A stretch of 64,000 nt of DNA from contig VZQC01009567.1 in assembly GCA_009823505.1 (NCBI GenBank), forward strand, positions 1 to 64,000, in the 5' to 3' direction. Both the position numbers and the translations under genes were made by a program. This document shows positions 1-11,731 of this stretch, piece after piece. This DNA is from Rhizomys pruinosus. Lineage: Eukaryota; Chordata; Mammalia; Rodentia; Spalacidae. The notes below the pieces were generated by a model. That model was not told where the DNA came from, did not search any database, and saw only the letters and a program-made list of their open reading frames with translations. Position 1 is the stretch's first letter, and the number at the start of each line of letters is the position of its first letter.

Positions 1-575
1 GAGAAAACTTGGAAAACTCAAAATGAGCTTGCCATTCGACACAGCCATAGCACTCCTGGGTTTATACCCACAAGACTCATCTTACTGCAGAAATATATGT
101 ACAGCCATGTTCATTGCAGCTCTGTTCACAATGGCAAAAAGCTGGAACCAAGCCAAATGTCGCTCAACTGATGAGTGGATAGAGAAAATGTGGTACATGT
201 ACACAATGGAGTTCTATACAGCAGTAAAGAAAGATAATAACATGAACTTTGCAGGTAAATGGATGGAACTAGAACATATTAGGTTGAGGGAAGTAACACA
301 GTCCCAGAAAAACAAACGATGAATTGTATCCCTCATATGTGGATGCTAGTAGCAATAACCCAGTTGTAAATACTTCTTACGGAGAGGGATGCATATTGGA
401 AAGAACAACAACAGAAAACTGCATCAAAAACTGACTGAAATGGTGAAACTGCAGGGATGGGAGGGGTGGAAGAGGGACATGGGTCTATATTCGATTAATG
501 TATATTTAATTGATGTGAATTTAACAAGTATCCAACTTTGCCCAAATTCTACTACAAACTACATGGTATTCTAGG
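1..575 (+). mobile_element. L1 LINE, 3' end (ORF2 C-terminus plus start of 3' UTR)
   Basis: The reading frame 23-322 (99 codons) matches the conserved L1 ORF2p C-terminus. It carries a PLLG.YP-type motif, then AALFT.AKSWNQ, DEWIEKMW and FAGKWMELE in the usual order, and stops at 320-322. The frame is open throughout but is only the last ~8% of an ORF2, so it is not a functional gene. The 3' UTR begins after 322 and shares a segment at about 388-440 with the L1 3' UTRs at 14970-15030 and 59230-59280. The element enters from outside the window, so its 5' extent is unknown. Its downstream boundary with block A is not marked by a poly(A) tail. Confidence 0.9.
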
Positions 576-1776
576 ACTCAGTAAAAGTAAAAATATCTAT
601 ATTAAACAACATTGGTTTAAAGGATTTAGTAAAAACGGTAATACAGGGACTGGAGAGATGGCCTAGCGGTTAAGAGCACCGACTGCTCTTACAGAGGACC
701 TGGGTTCGATCCCCAGCACCCACATAGCAGCCAAGAACCGTCCGAAACTCCAATTCAAGGAGAACTCCAGTTCCAGGGGAATTCAACACCCTCTTCTGAC
801 CTCCGCGGCATTGCATGACACGGGTGCACAAACCTGCATGCAGACAGTACCTTGATACACATACAGAAATAAATAAAACATTTTAAAAAACGGTAATACA
901 TCTGAGTTAAGTGGAAATATAAATTATTGTCCACATTTGTTCTACTTAAAATCTGTATAACAATAACCTTGGGATTAACGTATGCAAAAGTTCTTTATAA
1001 TTTCTGTATTATACTGTATCATCTTGCAACATTCTCTTTTACCTGTAGGATAATTTAACTTAAAGAATTAAGTTTGCTTCCCAAATTAGCAACATACAGT
1101 CTCCCAAAACAGCTTGGGTAAATTTAATGAAATTTACACCTTGATACCTGCCTACAGGTATGTGTACTACAACTGCCCTTTTGAGGCTCATGGGTCAAAA
1201 AATAAAAACCTAAAATAAAAAAGGGGGGTACAGTTATATACTAAACCTTTTTGTCAAATTTTCAATTAAAATCTTAAAACTAACTATGGGAAAATATTTG
1301 TATGTTCCCACAGGTCAAAACGTCACCAACTTAATGGTTGAGAAAGAAAAGATACAGCTTTGCATTGTGCAGGATGTACCAAGAAATACCAGCAAAGAAG
1401 TTGGCACATCTAAGCATTAAAAGGAAGAAAAGCCTCAGACTGCTACAGACATCAAACCTCTCTGTGGATTCTATTGTAACAACTGTTAATAATGAGTCCT
1501 AATGAACCTTACCTTCTAGGTGCCCCAAAGTCTTAATATGAGAGAACTTCTTATCTCCTTTTCACAGAACAAAGAAATACATGATGGTAATGAAGTCATT
1601 CTCTAACCGTAATTTAGAGTCGACTGGTATAGAGGTAATCTCCTACAAAACAGGTATAACTGCTTTCTTTAATTGACAAATAGACATAGGAAATGTGAAA
1701 AGGATTATTCTCTATTCAGAGCCAAATATAATACTAAAGTCTTTTCAAGCTGTGCATTTAAGCAAAATATATTAAT
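330..1776 (+). repeat. Block A, copy 1: unclassified repeat following an L1 3' end
   Basis: Apart from the B2 insertion at 646-885, this is colinear with 28311-29513, and its last ~380 bases are colinear with 47122-47490. Identity is roughly 80-85% by eye. In copies 1 and 2 the block follows an L1 ORF2 C-terminus in the same orientation with no poly(A) between. In copy 2 it continues into sequence resembling Lx-type L1 3' UTR. I therefore favour an unusually long L1 3' UTR, but an ERV fragment or local segmental duplication is possible. There is no coding frame worth noting. It ends at 1776, where a younger L1 begins. Confidence 0.6.
646..885 (+). mobile_element. B2-family SINE (full length, with TSD)
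   Basis: A tRNA-derived head carries an A-box-like segment around 665-676 and a canonical B box (GGTTCGATCCC) near 704-714. The B2 body and an AATAAA-type A-rich tail follow. It is flanked by a perfect 15-base target-site duplication (AAAAACGGTAATACA) at 631-645 and 886-900. It sits in block A; the copy at 28600 lacks it, which gives the empty-site comparison. Confidence 0.95.
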
Positions 1777-4500
1777 ACCAAAACCAGGTAAAGATACAAC
1801 CAAAAATGAGAACTAGAGACCGATTTCATTAATGAACACAGATGCAAAAATTCTCAACAAAATACTTACAAACCACGTACAGACTCACATCAAGAAGATC
1901 ATCCATCACGACCAATTTGGACTCAGACCAGAAATGCAGGGATGGTTCAACATATGAAAATCAATAAATATCAGGAGGAAGAGATGGCCTAGTGGTTAAG
2001 AGAGCCGACTGCTCTTGCAAAGGACCCAGGTTGGATCTCCAGCACCCACGTGGCGGCTGAGAACTGTCTGTAATGCCAATTCCTGGAGAACTCCAGTTCC
2101 AGGGGAATCCAACACCCTCTTCTGACCTTCGTGGTATTGCACAACACGGGTGCACAGACCTGCATGCAGACAATACATTCATACACATAAATATAATAAA
2201 AAAGAAAATCAATAAATATCATAAAACACATAAATGTACTTAAAGACAAAAACCACACAATCATCTCAATTGACACAGAAAAAGCCTTTGACAAAAGCAG
2301 GCATCCCTTCATGTTTAAAGTCCTAGAAGGAATTGGATTGGAGGGATCATACCTCAATGTAATCAATGGCATATACAGGAAACCCGCAGTCAACATCATC
2401 CTAAATGGAGAATAGACAGAAGCATTCCTCTTAAAGGTAGGAACTCAGCAAAGCTTGCCCCTGTCACCACTCCTCTTCAATACAGTGCTTAAAAACACCC
2501 GCTAGGGCAATAAGGCATGAAAATGAAATTAAAGGAGTACTAATTGGAAAAGAGAAAGTCAAACTATCCCTTTTTGCGGATGATATTATTGTTTACTTAA
2601 GGGATGCTAAAAACTCCATCAGAAAACTCCTAGAAATGATAAAGAGTTTCAATAAAGTGCCAAGATGCAAAATTAACCTAGAAAAATCAGGAGCCATTAT
2701 TTATACCAACAACAAGCAACTGAAGAAGGAATACAAGGAGAATTTCCCACTCACAATAGCCTCAAAAACAATGAAATACCTAGGAACAAACCTAACCAAA
2801 GACAGGAAAGAACTCTACAAAAAAAATTTAAACCCCTGCAGAAGGAAACTGAAGAAGATATCAAAGGATGGAAAGACCTCCCAAGCTCATGGATTGGAAA
2901 ACTTAATGTAGTACAAAAATCCATCCCTAAATTATTATAGTGGTTTAATGGAAATCCAATTAAAATTCCCAACAGTTCCTTCACAAGCTTGGAAAAAAAG
3001 TCTTTAATTTCATATGGAAAAACAAACGACCCTGAATAGCCAAAGTAACATGAGTGAAAAGAGCAATACAGAGAGATCTCTACACCAGACTTCAAACTAT
3101 ACTACAGGGCTATAGTTATAAAAACAGCTTGGTACTGACACAAAAGCAGACCTGTAGACCAAGGAAATAAAACTGAAGATCCAAACATGAGCACATAAAA
3201 TTTCAGCCACCTCATTTTTGACAAGGGGGCCAAGAAGACACAATGGAGGAAAGACAGCATCTTCAGCAAGTGGGGTTGGCAAAACTGGATCATCACTAGT
3301 AGAAGAATGAAATTAAACCCCTACCTCTCGCTCTGTACAAAAGTCAACTCCAGATTGGTCAAAGACCTCAACGTGAAACCCCAAACTCAGAAGGTGATAG
3401 AAGAAAAAGGTGACAGAAACCTACAAGACATAGGCATAGAAAAAGATTTCCTAAATCAGACAGCAGCTGCACAAGATATAAGATTGACAATTGACAAATG
3501 GGACCTCAATAAACTCAAAAGCTTCTGTTTATCAAAAGAGACAATCAAGGAAGTGAAGAAAAACCCTCAGAGTGGAAGGAAACCTTCAATGCAGATACAT
3601 CTGACAAAGCATAGATTTCAAGAATACATAAACTAATCAAAAAAAAAATGACCAACTCAAAAGATGGAGCATAGAGCTGAACAGAGACTTCACAATGAGG
3701 AATTAGAGATGGTTGAGAAACGTCTTAAAAAGTGTTCAATGTCACTAATAATTAAGTAAATGCAGATTAAACCACTTTAAAATAGCATCTCACTCTGATA
3801 AGACTGGCTAGGACCAAGAAAACAAATGATACCAAGTGCTGTAGAGGTTGTGGGGAAAGGGGAACACTCATCCACTGCTGGTGAGAATGTAAACTCATAC
3901 AGTCAGTATGGAAAGCAATGTAGAGAACCCTTGGAAGACTCAAAATGAGCTTGCCACCTGACCCAGTCATACCACTCCTGGGTATATACGCACAAGACTC
4001 ATTCAATCACAGAGATACATGCACAGCCATGTTTATTGCAGCTCTGTTCACAATAGAGAAGAACTGGAATCAAACCAACTGCCCCTCAACTAACAAGTAG
4101 ATAGAGAAAATGTGGTATATCTACACAATGGAGTTCTATGCAGTGGTAAAGAAAGATGACATCATGAACTTTGCAGGTAAATGGATGGAACTTGAAGCTA
4201 TTATGCTAAGTGAAGTAACACAGTCCCAGACAAACAAACAATAAGTGGTATTCCTCGTTTGTGGATGCTAGCACCAAATCTCTAGTTAAAAGGTAAGCTG
4301 AGAAAAGTTAATGTTATATTTATTTTTATCTAAAGGCAACTATGCTGTTCTAATATGAATTCCTTAATGTCCTCTAGTATTAACTGGCCACTTATTTTCA
4401 GACTTTGTAATTGTGGTATATGTATAGAGGGTATATATTCATATATTAGAGTAATATAAAATTAAAGGGAAAAATGTGAACTCATAAACATAAAAAATGA
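1777..4500 (+). mobile_element. L1 LINE, 5'-truncated, decayed ORF2 and 3' UTR
   Basis: The sequence enters ORF2 inside the reverse transcriptase domain (P.PGKDTT-like codons at 1780-1800). It contains an FADD-type catalytic motif at about 2573-2586, but frames are broken by stops and indels. Open stretches 2636-2911 and 3307-3636 are RT/thumb and C-terminal segments. The C-terminal CCHC region and the PLLG.Y motif lie at 3830-4000. ORF2 ends near 4240 and the 3' UTR runs to about 4500. A B2 has inserted at 1974. No EN domain or ORF1 is present, so this is a dead 5'-truncated insertion. Confidence 0.9.
1974..2203 (+). mobile_element. B2-family SINE with 18-bp TSD
   Basis: B2 body with tRNA-like head and A-rich tail. 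The target-site duplication GAAAATCAATAAATATCA is perfect at 1956-1973 and 2204-2221. It interrupts the L1 ORF2 of the surrounding element. The B box is degraded (GGTTGGATCTC), so this is an older copy than those at 646 and 63766. Confidence 0.95.
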
Positions 4501-5440
4501 AGCCATTAAATAGTTCTCCTAAGATGCTCAGTCTCCATCAGCTATGATGAATACATTACCACATATGTGATCTTGGGTAATGTTCTTTGAAACAAGTTTA
4601 TTTTTGCTCAATTATCTACTACATCAGGAATCCACAAGAACAAATGATAGAATACAAGGTCACAGCTTTAATCAGAGATTGCTTGGTGAGGTCAACAGAT
4701 GGCCTGAAAATATTTCTTCTTATTAATATCCTGAAGGTAATTAACTCAAAATTAGCCAGGAAAAGCACAATAGGATTTCCACTGTGGAGTAGCATGAGTG
4801 AACACACATCTCCTAAAATGAATCATTGTCAGAATTCTTCAATATTTCCCTCATTTATGGAGTCTTCCATGGGATTGTTTATGGACCTTAATCTTTTTTA
4901 AATTTTATTTATTCTTTAGGTGTATGGATGTACTGTCTGCATGCAGGTCTGTGCACCCGTGTTGTTCAATGCTGCGGAGGTCAGAAGAGGGCATAGGATT
5001 CCCCTGGAACTGGAGTTAAAGCTGGCTCTCAGCCACCATGTGGGTGCTGGGGATCGAACCCGTGTCCTCTGCAAGAGCAGTCATCGCTCTTAACCACTAG
5101 GTCATCTCTCCAGCCCCGGACTTTAATCTTTCCAAGGTCTTTTATTGAATTTTTTTTTTCATTACTACCAGTATACTGATACATGAAGCTGATCTGACAC
5201 AACCTTGAAATGGTCTATTCTGTGGTGTTCATGTTCACCTGTACAAACACATTCTGAGCTGTTCTCTCACATTAGTCTTCAAAAGAATTGTCCACAATAA
5301 TCTGATATACATTATGCCCATTCACTTTCTGAAAATGATACACTAATCTTTCATCTCCAGATTGATCTTCCCTCTCTATATTTTCCTCTTATACCTGGCT
5401 TGCTCCATATTTTAAATTTTAGCAAATCCTTTCATTTAGT
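4500..5440 (+). repeat. Block C, copy 1: unclassified diverged repeat
   Basis: Aligned by eye, 4530-4830 resembles 45610-45950 and 5205-5400 resembles 46110-46290, in the same order and orientation, at roughly 65-75% identity with indels. Shared short words include CAGTCTCCATCA and TAATATCCTGA. The intervening 4897-5117 is a later B2 insertion. I see no convincing coding capacity. The 104-codon open frame at 4587-4901 has no recognisable domain and breaks at the B2. Confidence 0.5.
4897..5117 (-). mobile_element. B2-family SINE, reverse orientation
   Basis: The reverse complement has the B2 head (CTGGAGAGATG near 5106-5117), a B-box-like GGTTCGATCCC at about 5050-5060 and an AAATAAA tail at 4900-4915. 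Imperfect 14-base duplications flank it at 4883-4896 and 5118-5131 (one mismatch). It is inserted in block C. Confidence 0.92.
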
Positions 5441-5559
5441 CTTGTCAATAAAGTCTAGGGCCCTCTATAATACCTTCAGCTTGGTCTTATTTTCAGGTTT
5501 ATTTGTAAATCTTTAATTTTCTTTCTTAATTTTTTCTAATTTTCTTGATTTTTGATTTG

Positions 5560-7650
5560 ACCAGTTGGTACATATAGTGTCAATGTAAATTGATGTAAAT
5601 ACAATTAGCAAACACCTGAGCCCAATTCTTGCACAACCCAGGGTCCCCAAGTACAGTTGAAGAGGTTTGCGTACATGAACGTGCTGACCAAATAAAAGTC
5701 TAGTCCATTTTTGCTGTGATCTCACAATTCACCCTCTTCCTCGACCTTTAAAATCTGATGTGCCCACACCTTCTCAGAGAGTCCCTGGGCTATGGAGGGA
5801 AGAGCAAGAAAGAGTGAGTGATAGGAGGTTCCATTTTTTTCTATTACTTTTTTTTCATTTTTTAACAATAAGTAATAATTTATGAGTACAAGCATCCTTC
5901 ATGTAAAACCAATTTGCAAGCAGTTGTGCCCAAACCCACACAGCCCAATGGTCCCACCATCCAGCTGGGGGGGGGGGTATGTACAATCAAGTAGATCAAA
6001 TAAGTGTCCAGTCTATATTGCTGTAGTTTCACCATTCACCCCAATCACAGCCCTTACATTCTACCACACCCCCTCTTCTGCAGATTGTTCCCTAGGCTTA
6101 GAAAAGGGGCACAGGTGGATGAGAAGTAAAACAGTCTACTCTCTCTGGAGATGTAGATTTGGACTCTGGTCAATTCTGGCTGTTTCCTTTCATGGGCTGA
6201 CAGTTTGTCCAGGAATAACCTTTCGATCCTACTAATGAAGAACAAGCAATTAGATATATAGGTATTTAAGCAGCACTAATAGTTATGGTAGGTTACTTTA
6301 GCATAGACACATGTTTGGATATGTTAATCCATGAATTACAATTTTCCCCCCTGTTAAATATGACAGGGTCTTACTGTGGCTTCTAACATCTCCTAACTGC
6401 TAGAGGATGTAAGCTTGTGGCATCAGCCATGGGTTATTCCTCCAAGGAGAGAGCTAATAGCCAATTAGATTTGGGATATACAGGCATATGGCTGCTACTA
6501 CTGCACATTATTTCCAGGCAGGTGAGGTGTAGCTGGTGCTGACAGAGGAGTCTTGCTTGACCCAAGGAGACCTATATTTGCTTTATTGGTTTAGTGGCAT
6601 TTGGTAACACTCTCTGGTATTCTAGAGACCAACTGTACACTTGCAAGTGCGGTCTCAATGCATCTTTCCCATGCTTACATCAGTTCTTAGACAGCAGGGC
6701 CTTATCGCAGGAGGTTACATTTTTCTGTGAGGTGACACATCATACTCTTCGGTCTGTCCAAGTTCTGTTTGCAATGCACTGGTAGCTTGTTTAGAAGTCT
6801 CCTTTTAATTCCGATAATAAACTGAAATGTAACAAACATTAACCATTATAACAAGTTGCACTATGGGCACAAACATAAATGCTTGGATGGTACCATAGCC
6901 AGAGCATTATAGCTCTTCAACAAACGGATGGCAATAGCTTTCTAATGAGACCAAAAAAGTCTCCTGATATGAGGAAGCACCAAGGCTACAGGATCACCTG
7001 TGTGTCCTACCCCACAGTGAGTGGGTCATGGATTCAATTGGATATTTTTCCTAGGTATACAAACTGATGTGCCCACACCTTCTAGGAGAGTCCCTGGACT
7101 TTAGAGGGAAGAGCAAGAGAGAGTGAGAGAGGGTGCCATTACTGCACTACATCTTCTTTGGCATGTAAAAGTGCAGTACTTGAGGTCTGTAGTAAAACTT
7201 CAAGGACCGATTCTTTCCAGCAGTTTGCATAATGCTCTCAGGCACCAGGAAGGTTAGCTATTGACTTGCAGTGCAGGGTCTCAGAATAATTTTTCTCACA
7301 CTCCTATCTTGCCATATCTTCAGCAATCTGATTTTAACTGTCCATTTCTTGTGTGCTCTCAACCTTATAGGCAAATGGCCTTTGTTGGGAGGGCATTTAG
7401 AGCCTCCATAGCCAACAGCTCCTCGTAGGGCAGCCCATACATGAGACCGAACATCTACCAATGTTTTTTTTTATTTATTTAATGATAAGGCAAATTGCAT
7501 CCTGGAGGGAGGAGATGTATTCACGCCCCCTCTGTTTCTGTAATTGTCACTATAATCAGAGCAGCCACTCTTGTTTCCCAGACCCTCATATCCTGATTTA
7601 TAGTTTTCCAGAAGGCAGATGTTCTATCACATACCAGGAACCAAGCTGAA
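5560..7650 (-). mobile_element. Old L1 (Lx-like) 3' UTR, reverse orientation
   Basis: The stretch 5880-6800 is the reverse complement of 29540-30440, and 6255-6590 matches 54830-55162. It resembles my recollection of the rodent Lx 3' UTR (segments around ACATTCT..CCACACCCCCTCTT and CATGGGTT). The region contains internal duplications (5756-5835 versus 7067-7138; 5620-5755 weakly resembles 5920-6055) and a G run near 5968-5980. An L1 ORF2 end follows in the same orientation at 8700-9410, so the two may be one element. No protein is encoded. Confidence 0.6.
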
Positions 7651-7993
7651 ATTGTTTAGCTCACACATTCAGATTGCCTCCTTCTGAACTGCATACTGCT
7701 GATTCAGGGAGGTAGAACCCAGCTCTTCCTAAGTCAAATAATCTTGTTATAGGCAAAAGAAATGTCAAAGTTGACACTTGTATAATACTAAGAAACATCT
7801 AAAACTTTTGTGTCCATTTAATCTAATAGCTGTTACAGGGAATCCAGTACAAATCAGGAGTGGGTTGAAAATTAACAACCCCTAATTAGCTTAAGTACAT
7901 TGCTAATATCTATTCTGGAAATAGCCATAACATTTAATCTTATACAGAAGGCTCTTAGTTAATGTCATGAGACTTAATAACATTTACTAAGAA

Positions 7994-8058
<65 letters not shown>

Positions 8059-8700
8059 TGTAACAGTTGCTTTAAATATAGCACTATACAGTATAAACTT
8101 TGCTATGTGCTTCCAAGGCTTGGAGCAGCTTATAGATAACTAATGCTCTCCAAATGTTCAGAGATCTTTTACATAGGTTTGGTTAAAAGACTGTCTCTTC
8201 ACACCAAAGATGTTTTACCTACTGGTCAAAAATCCTACATATAAAACATATCTAAATACCAAAATGAATCACACCTGGAGCAGAAGAAATCATTCCTTTA
8301 TATTTACTAGTATCCTTAAGAATCAGGAGCCCTATTGTGATTTAATAGGTGAGTAGATTGCCAAAAAGCTTGTCTCAGGTTTCAAAGGAGTGTAAACAAT
8401 GAGTAGAGAGAGGCTGTATATACTCAGTAGAACATAAAACTGATATTATATATTTGTGATCGCATTAGTTGTTTTAATATAGACATAATATACCATGTTA
8501 TAATTACCAATAACTTTTGTTGAAATTAGTTCATCCCTTAACTGTTCTCCACATTACATCTTACATATTAGATGTGATAAAGACATATTTCAATCTACAT
8601 TTATAGCAATAACAATTATTTTGATATTATATTTACTGACCATTACTCTCTTTAACATATGCATAAGGCTTTGATATTAGAAAACATAAATGAAGGATAA
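7651..8700. other. AT-rich stretch, no gene seen
   Basis: No coding frame or recognised SINE here, only the (TA)n(TG)n microsatellite at 7994-8062. It could be more 3' UTR of the flanking old reverse-strand L1 or its ancestral insertion flank; I cannot decide. Confidence 0.4.
7994..8062. repeat. Microsatellite (TA)n(TG)n
   Basis: About 12 TA units pass directly into about 20 TG units with minor interruptions. A similar compound array is at 61595-61660. Confidence 0.97.
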
Positions 8701-9410
8701 GATACCTCATTCTTTCCAATTCTGCAGAGAACTCCATTGTAAAATGTGCTACATCTTCATTATCGACTCATCTGTTAAGTGAAACCTGGGCTGCTTCCAG
8801 GTCTTTACCATCATGAAAAGTTCAGCCATAAACATGTCTGTGCACATATATCTGCTACAGAGTATATACCTAGGAGTGGTATATTGGGTCAAATAGTAGG
8901 TTTATTTTTAGCCCTTGAAGAGAGCTCCAGACAACTTTCCATATGAATTGCACAAGTTTGCAATAAGTGTTCCGCTTTCTCCACATCCTCTCCAACAATT
9001 GGTTTTGTTTATTTTCTTGACCATAGCTTACTAGTGAAAGATGACATCTTAATGTGGTTTTGATTTGCATTTCTTTAATTACTAATAATGTTGACCAGTT
9101 TTAAGCTACTTCTGAGCCATCTTAACTTCTTCTGTTGAGAAGTCTCTTCTTCAGATCTTTAAACCATCTTTCAAATGGATCATTTCTTTTCTTGGAACTT
9201 TGTTTTTGAGAAGTTTATATACTCTGGATGTTAACCCTCTGTGAGATGTGTTGGTGGTGAAGATTTTCTCCAAGTCTTTGGGCTTTCTCTTCACTTCTTT
9301 GATTGTTTCTTTTGCTATGCAGAAGCTTTTTGGTTTAATAAGGTTTCACTTGTTGATTGTTGGCCTTAGTACCTGCGCAACAGCTGTCTGATTTCAAAAG
9401 CCTTTTTCAG
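8700..9410 (-). mobile_element. Old L1 ORF2 C-terminal part, reverse orientation
   Basis: The reverse complement encodes diverged L1 ORF2p C-terminal segments: the TTLRCHLSL-type stretch, a degraded CCHC (CWRGC-like) region and the upstream KLLKK-type helix. Many stops and frameshifts mark it as older than the + strand L1s. It is truncated at 9410, where a B1 fragment begins. Confidence 0.8.
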
Positions 9411-9500
9411 CCAGGTGTTGGGGTGCACATCTTTAATCCTAGCACTTGGGAGGCAGAGGCATGTGGATCTTTGTGAACTCAAGGCCTGCCTGGTCTACAG
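9410..9500 (+). mobile_element. B1 SINE, truncated
   Basis: The first ~90 bases of B1 are present: CCAGGTG start, CTTTAATCCTAGCACTTGGGAGG box region and the GTCTACAGAG end. The right part of the element is missing. Confidence 0.85.
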
Positions 9501-10130
9501 AGCCACCATGTGGCTTTCTAATCAGGCCCAGAAATGGCTTACATGTCCCCTTCATTTACTTAAAGCATCCTGAAAGAGGGGAGATAGTGGAACCTATCCT
9601 TAAATCATTTTGTGCTGGAACAGGGCTAGTTGTCTCAACCCTCAAGTTGTGTCAGCACCAGGTGGGTCCAGAAGGGGGCTTGGTAGGGTACATGTTCACG
9701 AAAGATTTCTGCCAGCATTCCTATTTCCTACTGCTGAGATCTCATCCTGGACCTGAATGACCTGACACAACTCAGTAGGACCAGGATGCACAGCTATCCA
9801 GAACAGAATTTTTTTTAATAGGAAATTTCATTGCATATTTAATTATAACATTAATTAAATTGATATTGTTCCAATTAAAATATTACTCTTGAAAAGTTCA
9901 TTTAGATAACAAACATATATTGCTCTAAATGATTACAAATTATTTTTAAATTAGTAAGCTATGTATAAACACAAAGGCAGTATGCTCTTACAATAATTAT
10001 ACTAATGAACAAAGCAACTCAATCCTCTTAAACATCCACAGATTTAGGAAATAATAATTTTATGAAAGGTTATGTGCTAATTAGAGAACTAGAGTGCATT
10101 CAACATGATGTCTTATCAACATATGTTTCA
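9500..10130. other. Unassigned sequence
   Basis: 9500-9790 is moderately GC-rich and may be ERV-derived, but I cannot place it. 9816-10130 is very AT-rich with no repeat I recognise. The word CAGAACAGAATTTT occurs at about 9800-9813 and again at 10189-10202 beside the B2. Confidence 0.4.
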
Positions 10131-10238
10131 ATTCACACACATATGAAAATAAATAAAAAATGTTAAAAATTCTGTTCTCAGTGATATTCAGAACAGAATT
10201 TTTTAACATTTTTTATTTATTTTCATATGTGTGTGAAT
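10131..10238. repeat. Near-perfect 48-bp inverted repeat at a B2 tail
   Basis: The left arm (10131-10178) and right arm (10190-10238) are reverse complements with a single one-base length difference, separated by an 11-base loop. The right arm contains the 3' tail of the adjacent reverse-oriented B2 plus flank (AACAGAATT). The left arm is the inverted copy. Confidence 0.9.
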
Positions 10239-10427
10239 GTATTGTCTGCATGTAGGTTGGTGCACCCATGTCATGCAATGCTGCAGAGGTCAGAAGAGGA
10301 TGTCGGATTCCCCTGGAACTGGAGTTAAAGATGGTTTTCAGCCACCATGTGGGTGCTGGGGATTGAATCTGGGTCCTCTGCAAGAGCAGTCAGCACCTCT
10401 TAACTGCTAGGCTATCTCTCCAGCCCC
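10204..10427 (-). mobile_element. B2-family SINE, reverse orientation
   Basis: The reverse complement starts at the GGGCTGGAGAGAT head (~10427), passes a mutated B box and ends in the ATGAAAATAAATAAA tail at 10207-10227. The flank AGAATTTT follows the head (10433-10440) and resembles the AGAATTTT before the tail (10195-10202), a possible short TSD. Confidence 0.9.
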
Positions 10428-10599
10428 CAGGAGAGAATTTTAAAGGGGTTGCTAAACAAAGATCCCTTTGACATTAGATAATCTATAAATCAGCAGGGAG
10501 TGTAGGGATAAAACATTAAATCTAGGATTTTTAATATCTATAGCAATATTTTAAAGGAGTGGCTAAATCAACCATCTTTGTATCCCATGTTCCCCAGAT

Positions 10600-11635
10600 A
10601 TACTGAGACAAAATATATGAAGTGTTAAACATAGCTACACCCAATTCAAAGGAGTCATTTTGGACCCTATAAGGGTGACACAGATGTGACAGTATCTGAC
10701 ATAATAGAGTAGTCCTATCATTTGCAACACGAATTCTATTATGGTCGCATGTATGTCAAAAATGAGTCTATAAGTTGGCAATGCCCAGTCTGACATGTTA
10801 AAGGCAGGCAGCAGCCATAGTGTATCCTTCTGATATTACAATGACAAGTTGTTAAGCAGCTCAGCCTGGGCAACCTGGATAGAGACTGTGATCCCGGCAG
10901 TTACAGCAGAGCTGATCAATAAAATCAGGGAGAGGGTGGCAATGATGACCAGTCCTACCACCTGTCTGGTTATCTGTAATAGACCCACAAGCAGGAGTCC
11001 TGTGTCTGACTGTTAATTGACAGTCATGTTAACCAGAACCCAGATGAATAGAGCAGTTCCTAGGAAAAAGACATATTCCCTTTCTAGAAGGGTGTGAAGT
11101 TAGTCAGCCAGTTGGTGATATTTATGGGCTTTGGATGGGTTGAGGGGTTGAGGGGTTTGTCCATTAAGAGGAAAACAAACCCTGGATGTAAACAAGCTGA
11201 AAGGGGGGTAGTCAGTTTGCCATTGCTGGAACTGGACCTCTCATGGCATGAAGAGTGGGAAGTGCAAGCTCTTCAGTGGAAAAAAGAAAAAACTATCCAC
11301 TTCACAGGAAGAGATGAAGGGCAAAACCTCCCCCGTCTTGATTACAAAGTTGTCATTTGCTAGTCATTTGTTTGTAGATTTATGTTTGGGTCAGATAAGG
11401 AAAAAAATTATTTTCTGTGCTGGCAAGGTGGGCATTTGCCAGCAAGGGAGTAAAAAGCCTCTTTGCATGAGATGAGCTGGGAAACCAAGTTCCAACCATA
11501 AGGTCTGAGGGTTACAGGGCTGGGAATATAACACCACAGAAAGTTGAATTCAGTCACTTGTGGTGCAAGAGACAGGCATGTCATACCCAAAAGGATTGCT
11601 TTGATATTTACCTTCCATGAAACACTTACCTGCAC
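10600..11635 (-). pseudogene. ERV env-like remnant
   Basis: Downstream of the integrase on the minus strand, the open segment 11635-11408 contains a WCY.PSP-type stretch. Further on, about 10970-10850 encodes a long hydrophobic Ala/Ile/Leu/Val run followed by a Gln/Asn-rich helix start. That is the layout expected for a fusion peptide and heptad region of a class II transmembrane subunit. Stops are frequent, so no env product is possible. Position after integrase supports the call; the surface subunit is not clearly recognisable. Confidence 0.5.
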
Positions 11636-11731
11636 ATGTTCTATTTTCTTCTTTTCTTACCTGCATATGTTCTATTTTCTTATTTCATTTCCTTTTCTTC
11701 TTCTTCTGGGTTAATGTTAGTCTTTGGAGCC

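Noticed and set aside
646..720. tRNA-like gene with A and B boxes
   Set aside because: It is the tRNA-derived head of a B2 SINE; no full cloverleaf and a SINE body follows. The same applies at 39211, 41490 and 63766.
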